A stretch of DNA of 64,000 nt, taken from NCBI GenBank assembly GCA_021014945.1, contig MU266472.1:1-64000 (forward strand), written 5' to 3'. Positions 11,301 to 21,411 of the stretch are shown one piece after another; the stretch's first letter is position 1, and every line of letters begins with the position of its first letter. This DNA comes from Leucogyrophana mollusca (taxonomy: Eukaryota; Basidiomycota; Agaricomycetes; Boletales). The position numbers were made by a program, and so were the translations under genes. The notes beneath the pieces are model-generated. The model saw nothing but the letters and a program-made list of their open reading frames with translations, was not told where the DNA came from and did not search any database.

Positions 11301-11521
11301 TCGATCCTAGCGAAGGAGGCCACAGCGGTGAGACCGAAAGCAGCGAGAGTGAGGCTCGCACGATGTTGTCGGTACAACCCGTGGACCTCCGCAGGAACAG
11401 GCTGTCAAACGCATCTTCTGCCCTTGAAATCCCCCAAGATCCGGTGAGCACTGTGGTTCTGATAGGATCGAGGCCGTGCACTGACCGTCTGAAATAGTCG
11501 CAGTGTGGGATTGCTCTATGA
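8353..11521 (+). CDS. Mucin-like Ser/Thr-rich single-pass membrane protein
   Basis: Predicted 1,000 aa from exons 8353-8768, 8829-10493, 10546-11443 and 11498-11521 (all introns GT-AG; total divisible by three). Residues 1 to about 690 are extremely rich in Ser and Thr with scattered Pro and His, as in O-mannosylated fungal surface sensors. Next come a single hydrophobic segment (SVGPLVGGTVGGIFSLLLLG, continuing LIICFMF), a basic stop-transfer (RRRRRLRGKEY) and a cytoplasmic tail of about 270 aa with repeated NPF(L/I)D motifs. An 18-bp tandem repeat lies at 9154-9225. No signal peptide is visible at ATG 8353 (MSPYYVARSPAKL), so an upstream exon may be missing. The layout resembles Wsc/Mid2-type sensors, but I see no WSC domain. 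Confidence 0.75.
9154..9225 (+). repeat. 18-bp tandem repeat, four units
   Basis: Four head-to-tail units close to accagctcttcattctca (9154-9171, 9172-9189, 9190-9207, 9208-9225) inside the mucin-like gene. Units 2 and 3 are identical. Each unit encodes a Ser/Thr hexapeptide of the TSSSFS type. Repeat-number change here would lengthen or shorten the ectodomain without a frameshift. Confidence 0.85.
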
Positions 11522-11928
11522 TAACCCAACAACGATAAATCGATAATTGACGGTAGATAAGCTCAATAGCGGACACGAGCATTGCCGGTTAAAGACTAAT
11601 ACGGACGCGGACACCTTTAGTTAACATTATACTTATCTTGCATATGGGCTCTGCCGGGCAGGTTTATGAACCAAAACTGCTAGCAGACATGAGGTAGTCT
11701 ATCACGATACCCACCGCGACGGTGGGCCCATTAATACCACCTGCAAATATGCTTCTGACGCATGCAAAGCTGCAAGTCGTATCATCCAATTCATTGCGGC
11801 ACCGTCAGACTTCCAAGAATATGGATTGCATTGTAGTACATGTGAATCCTAACGTGCGTGAGGCTTGCGTGGATATTGGTAGCGATACATCAAGTCCTGG
11901 TTTATGCTACAAGTCGTGATCGTGCGTG
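11522..11928. other. Convergent intergenic region
   Basis: About 400 bp between the mucin-like gene (+) and the FMP27-like gene (-), both ending here. One 65-codon plus-strand ORF (11722-11919) has no supporting feature. Nothing else was seen. Confidence 0.4.
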
Positions 11929-13012
11929 CTAGGAAAAAATGCTGGCCGCAAGTGCATCAAAAAATATGCTTGAAACATCGACTCCACTAGTCTTGACCCT
12001 TTCGATAAACAGCATGGTGCTTTGTCTTAAAAGCTCGGCGTCACGAATTCTAAAATCATCAAAGGTGACGTCAAGCCGGGGAATGTGAAGATCAACAGTA
12101 GACATCGGATCCTTGTAAATGTTGACAATATCGAACGGGAGAGATATGATCGAGTAAAGTAACGACCTCCTGTAAATACAGTTTGAGCTTCTTCTTGCGC
12201 AGGGAAGGGTCGAGAGAGTGAGCCTACCACCACCGAGAACTCACAGCATCATCACGCTGAAGCAACGCCTGCACCTTAGTCCATCTGCTTCCTTCAGCGA
12301 TCATCACATATGATCCCCTATCACCTACCCAACTTCTCCGAAACTGGGCCTGTATATTCTCAAACGTATACATTCTGTCCTGCCAGTTTTTGGTCTGAAA
12401 GTAGTCCACAAGCACAGATATGCGGATTTCATCGACGTCTTCCTTGCTTTCTTGCTCCGGCATTTCGACATCTCCGTCGTATCCGTCGGGGGCGCCTGTG
12501 AGTGGGGTGAGAGCGAGCTTTACCACGAAATCATCGACGCGTAATATGTCTCCGGTGAGGATTGTTGCGACGAGATTTCTCCGCATGCGCTGCACCCAAT
12601 CTGGAGTCACAGACGATTTGAAAACGCGTAGTCTGAAGTCACCCAACTCAACCGAGACCCAGGAACCCCCAGTGAACTTGAAATATAGGGGAAGGAGCCA
12701 CAGTGTAGCTGTGACCTTCCGGAGTGATACATGATGAATGGAATCCTTGTACTCGTAGTCAAACGCCTGAAAAGTTGCCCAGCGAGGGTTTGATGGGCGA
12801 GGAAAATGGAAGGTAAGCTGGACGTGTGATGCAGAGATAAGAAGGCTCGAGTTGTGAGTATATCGAAACCCGGACAGAGAGAAGGGGCGAATTTTCTTGA
12901 TATGGATGGAATGGCCGAATTGCAGTAGTAGAAACACAGTAGACAATATTGATGCAAGGAAAGACATGGAGGTTACAAACGAGGGCGGCCGAACGACGCT
13001 GGAAAATGACAT
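11929..13012 (-). CDS. Short membrane-anchored FMP27/bridge-like lipid-transfer-type protein
   Basis: Starts at ATG 13012 (MSFSSVVRPPSF), followed by a hydrophobic segment (SFLASILSTVFLLLQFG) and then an alternating beta-rich stretch. Examples are RPFSLSGFRYTH, LWLLPLYFKFTGGSWVSVEL and FDIVNIYKDPMSTVDLHIPR. An N-terminal anchor followed by such strands resembles the first part of FMP27/SABRE/Hobbit proteins, which carry lipid at ER contact sites. One intron near 12230-12172 keeps the frame (TGG split across it). The protein stops at 11929-11931 after about 340 aa, while FMP27 proteins exceed 2,000 aa. It is either a small related family or a truncated copy. The family link is by resemblance only. 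Confidence 0.55.
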
Positions 13013-13909
13013 GAACGAAGAGAGGAGCAGAGGTGCCAACTGTGGCCCTGAGTTTCTGGCACAGCGGCTGTACGGCGGATACCAGGTGGCGCCTCTCCAT
13101 TCAGACCACCACCACGTTCTCCAGAATCAGGTTTCCACCTACACAATCCAAAGCTTGACGCCGTTACGCTGGTGGTGGTATTCCTTAGGGTACACACCCG
13201 CACAATGTCCCACGACAATCCCACTATTTGTCTGTCCAGAATCTGCATAGTTGGCCTCTACTGGATGTTCCGCAGAGTTTTTCGTAGAAAGATGTTGGAA
13301 AGATGCGATATAAATCACAAGGACCGATCCGGGCCAGATAAAACATGGCGAGAGTTATACCGATCACAACGACTCCGAATGTGAACACGGAGGGCTTCCT
13401 GCTCCAGCCTGATTAACAGTGCGTACTACGACTCCACCCGGATAAAAGGTATGGGTCTTAAATTCGGGGCGCGTCGTCAATCATGCAGCAATCTATCACG
13501 ATCAGAAGACCTCCCGATCTCTATCCCCGCAATGTCTGGATTCTCGTGCCGCCATTGACACTGAGGGCATTGGGCGTCAGTTCCGGGACGCTTAGGTCCT
13601 GATCGGCTGAGGCACAGAGTTATTCATCCGCACACGCAACCTCCGCCGGTCCCAAAACACACTGTAAGTGTAACTGAGTCTCATATTGTGCGGTAGGTCG
13701 CACTTTTCGCGCCGGTTTAGGTGATGACGTCACTTACTTGGCATTCGTTTCCTCTCGTCTCCCCCCATCTCCCGGACCGCTTCGGTACCGGGAACCAGCT
13801 TTCCGTCATATGACAACTGGATAAATGTGCTGGATGTGAAGTTTATCCACTGGATTATAAGGCAGCATGTGTTGCTTTTCAGCCTCTTTTCCCGCCCAGA
13901 TTCAAAGTC
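13013..13909. promoter_or_regulatory. 900-bp divergent promoter region
   Basis: Lies between the start codons of the FMP27-like gene (-) and the hexose transporter (+). Several short ORFs on both strands are chance. A long upstream region is usual for sugar-regulated transporters, but no specific operator was identified. Confidence 0.4.
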
Positions 13910-16192
13910 ATGGCGAGAGCTGTACCTACTAATCGCAGGGCTGTTTTGCTCGCTATTTTCATCGCGTTCGGTGCGTTGAATAGCGTTTGGATCATCGCGA
14001 CTGGAAAGAAGCTTACTTGCCTTCTTCTTCACAGGAGGTGACCTATTTTCGACTCTCCTTCTAGCTCCTGTGAGTTAATCATGGAGTACGGTGTGAGAGT
14101 TATGGACTAACTTATCTCATTCACCAGGCTAATCGTGCACGTTCAAAGGGTTCCTTTTCGGTTACGACATCGGTGTGATATCGGTCAGTCCGTTCCTACC
14201 ATTTACGAGTCTTCTACTCTGAACGCGCCGCACAGGGATGTCTAATTATGCCGGACTTTGTGGCGCGCTTCGGCCAGATAGGGCCTGACGGGAAACCCTT
14301 CTTATCGAGTTCACGGCAGTCCATCATCACTTCGTTGCTCTCAGCTGGGTACGTCTTGCATTCCCCGGTGATTGCGCCCGTTTGCTCATTTCTGATTGTT
14401 CTCAGGACGTTTGTGTAAGTTCCTTGTCGCGTTTCTGTCACATCTGTCTGACAAGCAAGTGTTGGGACAGTGGTTCACTTGCGCAGGCTTTCACTTCAGA
14501 CAGGATTGGTCGACGAGGATCTATTTTGGCATGGTCTGGTATCTTTACGATCGGCGTGGCTATTCAGACTGCGACGACGTATTCTATTGTACAAATCACT
14601 ATTGGCCGCTTTATCGCGGGACTCGGTGTAGGGGCTCTATCAGGTCAGTTCCATGGCTTGAAGAATAGCGCTTTCTCACCCGAAAACAGCAATTGTCCCC
14701 CTATATAATGGCGAAACCGCGCCGAAGGCCATCAGAGGTATGATGTTGGTGCTTTATCAGCTACAGATTATCATGGGGTGCGTGATCTTTCGGTCTTTCA
14801 GAAACGCCCATCTGAATTCTGCTTGCAGAATTTTCTTGAGCTACATCATCGACCTCGGAACTCACTCCATCCCGAACTCGGCGTCATGGCGTATCCCGGT
14901 CGGACTTCAGATGTTGTGGGGTCTGATCCTTCTTTCCGGTATCTTCTTTTTGCCCGAATCTCCGTAAGTTATCGCCGTATCTTCTTGGACACGTTGTAAC
15001 CCGTCGTGCAGACGTCATCTACTTGGCACCGGACGTTCAGAGGACGCACGACGCGTGATTGCTGAACTCAATAGTGTCCCTCTTGACGATGCTCTGGTAT
15101 ATGAGCAAGTCGAGGAACTTGATCTTGCCATCAAAGCTGAGAATGAAGGAGGCAAAGCCACTTGGTTTGAGTGCTTCTCTCACCGCAATGCTTTGTGGAA
15201 GCGCACGTCGAATGGCATGATGCTCCAGTTCATTCAGCAGCTCAATGGACAGAACTTCTATTGTACGTGTCGGTTCTACTTCCCGTTCCCGACTAGGCTG
15301 AAGAAACATAGACTACTACGGCGACACGTTCTTCCAAAGTGCAGGAACTGAGTAAGCACATGCATATCACGGGATGGCTCTGACTAACTCAGTGTAGGTT
15401 ATCACCCTATGTAATTCAAACGATCCTTGGAGCGGTCTCGGTCGCGGGCACAGTCCCTGCCCTCTATCTCATCGAGACCTGGGGACGTCGTCGAGTAAGA
15501 CTGGCATTAAGGCGTGTTTCTCATCGCTTACTGTGAGCCTTTCTAGTCACTTCTCACGGGCGCTATCCTGGAGGCTATCTGCGCGATCGTCGCTGGTCTT
15601 GTTGGCCACTTCACTCTAGCGCCTACCGGAACTCCAAAGGACATGTTGACTCCTCGCAACAAGTCTGGCGGTGACACGCTGATCGCGTTCGCGGTCTTGC
15701 ATGTCTTTTCGTTTTCGATGTTCTGGGGACCCACTCCATGGGTCTACCTTGGCGAGTCCTTCCCGCTACGTGTACGGCCGAAGGCCATCGCCCTTGGTAG
15801 TGCGACAAGTTAGTTCAGCCATTTCTCGCCGAGCATTGCACTCAACTTCACTTATAACAGACTGGTTGTGGAATTTCTTGCTATCTTTCTTCGCTCCCCG
15901 AATTGCTGCAAAAATTGGACCCCTCATTTTGCTGATCTTTTTCGGCATGCTCGTCTTCGGGTTCTTATATGTTTACTTGGCCATACCTGAGACCAAGGGC
16001 CTCAGTTTGGAAGAGGTGAGCAACCCCCTGTTATCTTTCAGGACGAGCTCCGAAAGCTTTTGTTAGGTCGATGAGATGTACAGTGCAGGAGTTAAACCTT
16101 GGAAGTCGGCCAAGTGGAGACCCAGCGAGAAGCACTACCACGATCACGATGACGCCCATGAGATAAACGACAAGAACTCTAGCGAGGCATAA
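13910..16192 (+). CDS. MFS hexose transporter
   Basis: Proton-coupled or facilitated sugar uptake at the plasma membrane (family knowledge). Sugar-porter signatures visible after splicing: FGGFLFGYDIGVIS in TM1, GRxxxGxGVG-type loop (GRFIAGLGVGALS), PESPR at the end of TM6, QQLNGQNFYYYYGD in TM7, and PETKGLSLEEVD at the end of TM12. The start is ATG 13910 (MARAVPTNRRAV). Exon 1 ends at 13970. Reaching the conserved GG before FLFGYD needs a 3-nt exon at 14035-14037 before the exon opening at 14149 (see findings); skipping it loses one Gly. At least eight introns are present. The C-terminal tail is His/Asp-rich (KHYHDHDDAHE). Confidence 0.92.
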
Positions 16193-16448
16193 ATAAGAAA
16201 TACCTCGGGCCTTATGCTTTCGTGTATTCGGGAATGTTGTGACCTGCTTGACTCTTTCATTCTTACCCATGTTGATGTAATTAGTTACAAGTTTTACTAC
16301 ACAACTTCATGCAATGATAGTACACTTATTTCTCGTCAGCTTGCCGACGTGATTTCGGGACGCCGTAAGAGCAGGTCCGCCCGAGGTTTGTCGAATAATC
16401 CGGATCGTCTCGGCCGAGGAGTAGCTGTCGTCCGTCTCCGTCTCGATC

Positions 16449-17170
16449 ATGCTCCAGAACGTTTTGAGACAGTCGATAAGATCGTCTTCGGTCCCTCTTG
16501 TCGCTGCTAGATCCACATTCTCGCAGTCACACAAATCAAACCTTCGACCCTCGACTGTAACTTCACCAGGAAGGAAAATGTCGACGACAGTGACAACTCA
16601 CCCGACCTTGTCTTCCGTTGCAACACAGAGTGCGTGTCTAACTATTGACTCATTGATTATGCTCACATTTTCAACTTTGGTTGGATCCCTTTCCTGTAGA
16701 TGCTGCGTCCGCGATTGGACCCTACTCCCAAGCTATCAAGGCCGGAGACCTCGTCTTTGTCTCCGGGTGCATCCCACTTGACCCCAGCACTGCCCAGATT
16801 GTTGAGGGCGGCATTGTTGAGCAGACAGAAAGGGCTCTCAAGAATCTCAAAGGAATAGTAGAAGCTAGCGGCAGTGAGATGGGCAAAGTTGTGAAAGCGA
16901 CTGTGAGTCCGTCAGCTGGCCTTGCGACCAGCTTCTTGTTGACTATGACTGTCCAAAGGTGTTCTTGAAGTCGATGGACGACTTTGTGACCGTAAACGGG
17001 ATCTATGCCAAGTATTTCGGCGACCATAAGCCTGCGCGGTCGGCTATAGAAGTAGCGCGTTTACCAAAGGATGTTTTGGTCGAGATAGAGTGTATTGCGA
17101 GGTGAGCTAAGCATCTTCAAGCATTTTCGTTTCTAAACGCCCCTGATTCCGTTACAGCTTGAAGGACTGA
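16449..17170 (+). CDS. MMF1: RidA/YjgF family enamine deaminase, mitochondrial type
   Basis: RidA proteins hydrolyse reactive enamine/imine intermediates from PLP enzymes such as threonine dehydratase. The core shows [27 protein letters not shown], the [12 protein letters not shown] strand and [20 protein letters not shown], which contains the family's carboxylate-binding Arg (PARS). The N-terminus from ATG 16449 ([20 protein letters not shown]) is Arg/Ser-rich without acids, as in a mitochondrial presequence; an internal ATG at 16578 could give a cytosolic form. Three introns are present. The last joins IA to SLKD* at 17168-17170. Length is about 170 aa with presequence. The gene symbol follows the yeast mitochondrial paralogue and is tentative. 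Confidence 0.88.
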
Positions 17171-17489
17171 AAGTCCGGTTTATCATCCATGAGGACTAGT
17201 GATATCTCAAGCCGAGCTGACGGAAGAGTGATGCCTATCCATGTACTGAGCCTGCACGCAAATTTGAGGTCTGCCCTGTGTAATAAATTGGAGAACCCCA
17301 GAGCTGTCGGGGAAGAAATGGTAGTTCAATCTGCTATCTCCAGCTCCTGCTGAGTAAACCGCATCCCTCATTCATCATGAGCGCTATGAGTGTCCAGACA
17401 TGTCACCATATCGACATCGCAGCTGCGTGACAAGATCATCACGTCGCATCACGCGTGACCATTCGTGTTGCCTCCAAGTTTCCCTCATC
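17171..17489. other. Intergenic, tandem genes RidA and ASK1
   Basis: 319 bp between two plus-strand genes. It contains the RidA 3' UTR and the ASK1 promoter and 5' leader. No other feature was seen. Confidence 0.4.
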
Positions 17490-19694
17490 ATGTCCGAATC
17501 GAAATTACCGCCAATTATCCCAAATCCTGGACGATGGGAGCCCAGCAAAGATCCTTCGGGAATAGTGATCCCGGGACTAGATACAACCGCACCCGTGAAC
17601 GACCAGGTCGACCAAATCGAACAACTCATCACTATCAAACTCCAGGTCAGCGAACAAGCGGTGATGACGCGTATATCGAAGAATAACATGTATCGCAGAA
17701 CATCGATGCGAACTTCTCAAAGATACAGCACCTCATGTCGACAAAGCTGCTTCCCGCGGTCAAGCGGTACGCGGTGGGGACAGAACCAGTGAGGGAAGCT
17801 GCAAAGGTTAGTCGCCAAGTTTTCAATCGCACCACACAGAAACATATTTGGCCTTCTTTAGTTCTGGACGTCTTTCTACGAGCAAGCTGCTCAAGTGCAT
17901 ATACCGACATACGGCGACTACTCTTCAGTCCAAGAACAGGAGTCAGAATCTGCACAAGACGAAGAGACCGCTTCCCAGCCCGAGACCACGCCAACTCATG
18001 GCCGTTCTTACGACTCCAACGTAACTTCATCGGAGAGCTCCTTCATGCCAGGCCATGGCGCCGTTTCGTCCACACCCGCCACCACCTCCCGTCACCGTTC
18101 AATGCATCCTCACGATAGCTTTGCCACTGCAAACTCGGATGAGCAGCCCTCATGGAGTGCTTCGCTTGAATCTCCTCTTGTCCGTCTGGATAGGGAGCTA
18201 CAGAATTTTACAAGAGATGGCGAGTACTCTCGTGGTCCCTCCACGTCGATGGATCCCTCCCATGTTGACGTGAGCGCCGCCTCCACAGAGGATTACGAGG
18301 AGGAGGACACAATGCAACAGTACACCGACAAGGGAAAATCGCGAGACGTCTCAAAGCCTCTCCTCCAAAGTGTGCTGAAACAGAATCTTTACTACGACAA
18401 GGGTCCCTCTAGCGCTGTTCCAACTCCTCGAGTAGCCAGTAATCGCGTGTCGCCTTTGAAGTTGAAGCCCAAAACACCGATACCAAAGCACCTTCAATCA
18501 TACCTCCCCCCTGCTGACTTCGCTGATCCAAAATTGCCGTCACCACGGCGTCATCGCTACGAAAGGTCACCTCGCAAACAGGATTCGCAGTCTACCATAG
18601 ACTTACCCTCCTTGACTTCCATGCACAAACCTCCGCCCAACGAATTTAACGACTCATTCGATGATTCGATGGATCTAATGACTGGGTTGTCTCCGCCGCG
18701 CACCATGCAGTTCGTGCGTGCACCACGATCCTCGATCGGACTGGGGCTCCTCCCAAAACTAGGTCGAACCCCGGGGAAGGAAGCAGCGGATCGTATCAGA
18801 CGTGATCTGCTCGGCGATGTACAGAGTAAAATCGCGACTGGATCGAAACCAGGTGACTATGCCAGTATCTTGGCGTCCATGAATGCAAAATACGGAACAG
18901 ACTCGACTATGAGTACGATACCCACTCCCCCATCACTTTCGCGCTACACTCGCCACGCATATCCATCTGGCATGGAGAGCAATGATACGGACACCAGTCT
19001 CGAGAGTATGATGCGTCGAGTGGGTTTGAGCTTGCCTTCGTCGTCTAGGTCCGCGTCGCACTCTATCACATCAGGTACAGGAGGGGGATCTGTGGCCTCC
19101 GAACGTAGCATCGACCCTGTAGGACTGGCACCTCCCGCGCTGCCACCAGCCGATCTTCATACTCCCGACCATCACCAAGCTGATATCTTCCATCTGCATG
19201 ATGATGAAGAGCCTTTTGACGACATCGCAATGCCGGAGGAGAGCCATCCTGACAGCGACTCGGACTCAGACTCCGATTCCCTCAATGACGAAGAAGAGAG
19301 GCACCCCAGCCAACCATCCACCGCCTTCTTGATGGCATCGCAGCGTCAACACAGTTCTGATGATTCGTTCGGTTCATCAAATCACTCAAGTGATTCATTA
19401 GGTGCGGAGGAACCTGATGAGTCGGCGCCAGTCCATCCCTTCGCGAGGCCCATGGGCGGAGAGGATGACGGTTTTGATGACTCGTTTGATGACGATATCT
19501 TTGAGGGACAAGTACCGGAAGAGGAGACGGTATTTGGCATCCCCCCTTCACAGCGGCAGCAAGCGGCTCGTGGACAACAACTTCGGCTGCTTGGGGAGGA
19601 TTTGTTGCAAGACACCATTGGCATCGGGACACAACTGGCGAAGGCAGGGAGAGTGGAGGAGAGTCCGACACCTTTCGGTGGGGCGCGTGGCTGA
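17490..19694 (+). CDS. ASK1: DASH (Dam1) complex subunit Ask1
   Basis: Outer-kinetochore microtubule-coupling subunit. Exons 17490-17645, 17699-17806 and 17862-19694 give about 698 aa. The conserved Ask1 region is at the N-terminus: IPNPGRWEPSKDPSGIVIPG, DQVDQIEQLITIKLQNID, KIQHLMSTKLLPAVKRYA and FWTSFYEQAAQV. The rest, from about residue 110, is a long low-complexity tail rich in Ser, Pro and Asp, with many SP/TP sites (for example SPPRT, TPGKE) that could be cyclin-dependent kinase targets. Known fungal Ask1 proteins are controlled by Cdk phosphorylation; the sites here are inference. The start at MSESKLPPIIP fits the family. The tail is longer than in yeast (292 aa total). Confidence 0.88.
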
Positions 19695-20147
19695 GAAAGC
19701 GACTTTCTTTCCCGCTGTCTTTCTCCTCACAGCTAGGCTACGGGATGATTCCCACCGCGACGCACATACACCCGTTCACTCATCTTACCCCGCGCATGGA
19801 CCATTGTAGCTCAAACCCATAGCCCCTTTCTCGCCTCCAGAGCGAAATCCATGCGGAGATGGCAACATCATCGGCAGATTTAGTCAATGTATACCTGGAA
19901 CGTACCGTCCAACATAGTAATAAGCTTCAACGGACAATAAACACTGATCAAAAGCATCGAGATGGCAATTCTCATGAAAACGCCGCTTTCGATAAGTCAC
20001 AAGGGACATTACAAGGAGATCGAAGCACGATAACCGGATTCTTCCTGGTGCAACGAATATCAGATTGGATCAATGTACTATAAATGCCCCTAACCCATTG
20101 CTCGATCACCACGCTGATCCACCCTAGCTCGACTCTCTATCTAAGGC
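19695..20147. other. Intergenic region between ASK1 and an unknown gene
   Basis: 453 bp with a 74-codon plus-strand ORF (19859-20083) that shows no domain and ends just before a TATA box. I treat it as non-coding: ASK1 3' UTR plus the promoter of the next gene. Confidence 0.4.
20079..20084 (+). promoter_or_regulatory. TATA box of the unknown gene at 20148
   Basis: TATAAA 64 bp before the inferred ATG. The spacing is appropriate for a fungal core promoter. Confidence 0.45.
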
Positions 20148-21145
20148 ATGGCTCAGCATCGTAAGTTGTCCCTTATCACCCCTGTACCCATTTCCTGACC
20201 CGACGCAACTAGGGAACCCCATGCCCGCGCCTAGAGGTGACAGGATACCGTCTCCTGGCACACGACAGATCACAATCCTCGGGAACGGGGACACCAACAT
20301 GGTGTTCGTTTACGCCTTCCTACAGTTATCGGCGCGCCAATACGCGCGCATCAGAGTAGGTTTTCTATGAACCTTGTTCCAGTGGCAGGCTCAACGTGCT
20401 TGAAGAGCCAGGTGAAGCACCTAGTCTGTCAGCACCTGGACGCATCCAGAAAGTTTGACGACCAGGAACGCTGGGAATACTTCCGACGGGAGGTGAGTAT
20501 GCAGATCCCCCTGATCCGGTTGATCTCATGGCCACTAGGTGCTCTTAACAAATTATCTCAAGCACGTGTTCTTCCAGTACGAGGACGCGTGGGCGCTAGA
20601 GGTATTTGTGCGTAGGCTTTGGTACCGACCCGGGAGGCTTCAAGCTGAGCAGGTAATTTGAATCCTGCAACTTGACCTATCTATATACTAAACACTACCC
20701 CTGTCGCGCCTCGCAGGAGCTTTTCCGGGCCCGTGTATGTGTACATTTCATGCTTTTGGGTCCCTTGCATGTGATCCACTTCTGACATTGCTGGTAGACT
20801 GCTCCAAACCAAGAGGCAAGCCGAACCGAGCCAAGCACTAGAAATACTGGGAGGTTCGATTACCAAAACGTGGAACATCTACCTCGATTCTCTGCTATGG
20901 CTCCCGCCCTCGCGGCCTTCCTCGCGACGACTACGCCGCCTCTCACACACCTCCTCCCTACTATGGTTATAGGGGGGCTTGACTCAGATCGCCACTTTGA
21001 GCTGTTCATTCGGGTGCCACGAGCAGATAGGTGCGAATTTTTATCGACCGTCCTCCGGGGCGCGGTGGCCAATCCCTTTGAGAGGATGGCCGCTCGGCGT
21101 GCGTTCGATGAGCTGGCGGCCAGGGTGAAGGCTCCACAAAAGTAG
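20148..21145 (+). CDS. Uncharacterised fungal protein, six exons
   Basis: Rebuilt from splice sites. ATG 20148 (MAQH) is joined across a gtaagt/actag intron to RNPMPAPRGDRIPSPGTRQI. Then come TILGNGDTNMVFVYAFLQLS, SQVKHLVCQHLDASRKFDDQ, VLLTNYLKHVFFQYEDAW and LEVFVRRLWYRPGRLQ. A very short exon (ELFRAR) precedes a long final exon ending KAPQK at 21143-21145. All joins keep frame with GT-AG borders and introns of about 45-60 nt. The protein is about 260 aa, with no signal peptide, TM segment or recognised domain. The last third is Arg/Ala-rich. It looks like a real but lineage-restricted gene; function unknown. Confidence 0.65.
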
Positions 21146-21411
21146 TTCGGCCCGTTGGAATTCCCTATATTCAGACTTGTATCACTAGTGAACTGCGCCA
21201 ATGTCACACTAGCCTATTAGCATGCTCAATTGCTTCGGCTATCGGCAGGGTCCGAATGCAAACATCAATATTGCGCCGCGGCAAGGTTATCACTCTTCCA
21301 CAGCACCTTGTCAGCGTCCTTGGTTCGGTCAATCTGTATATGAGCTTCCTGCGTCTGCTTCTCAAAGCGCGCTCCTCCTTCAATCCTTTTACCCACGATT
21401 CTTCAGCTGTT

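Noticed and set aside
10993..11532. 179-codon minus-strand ORF
   Set aside because: Antisense to the cytoplasmic tail of the mucin-like protein; no domain.
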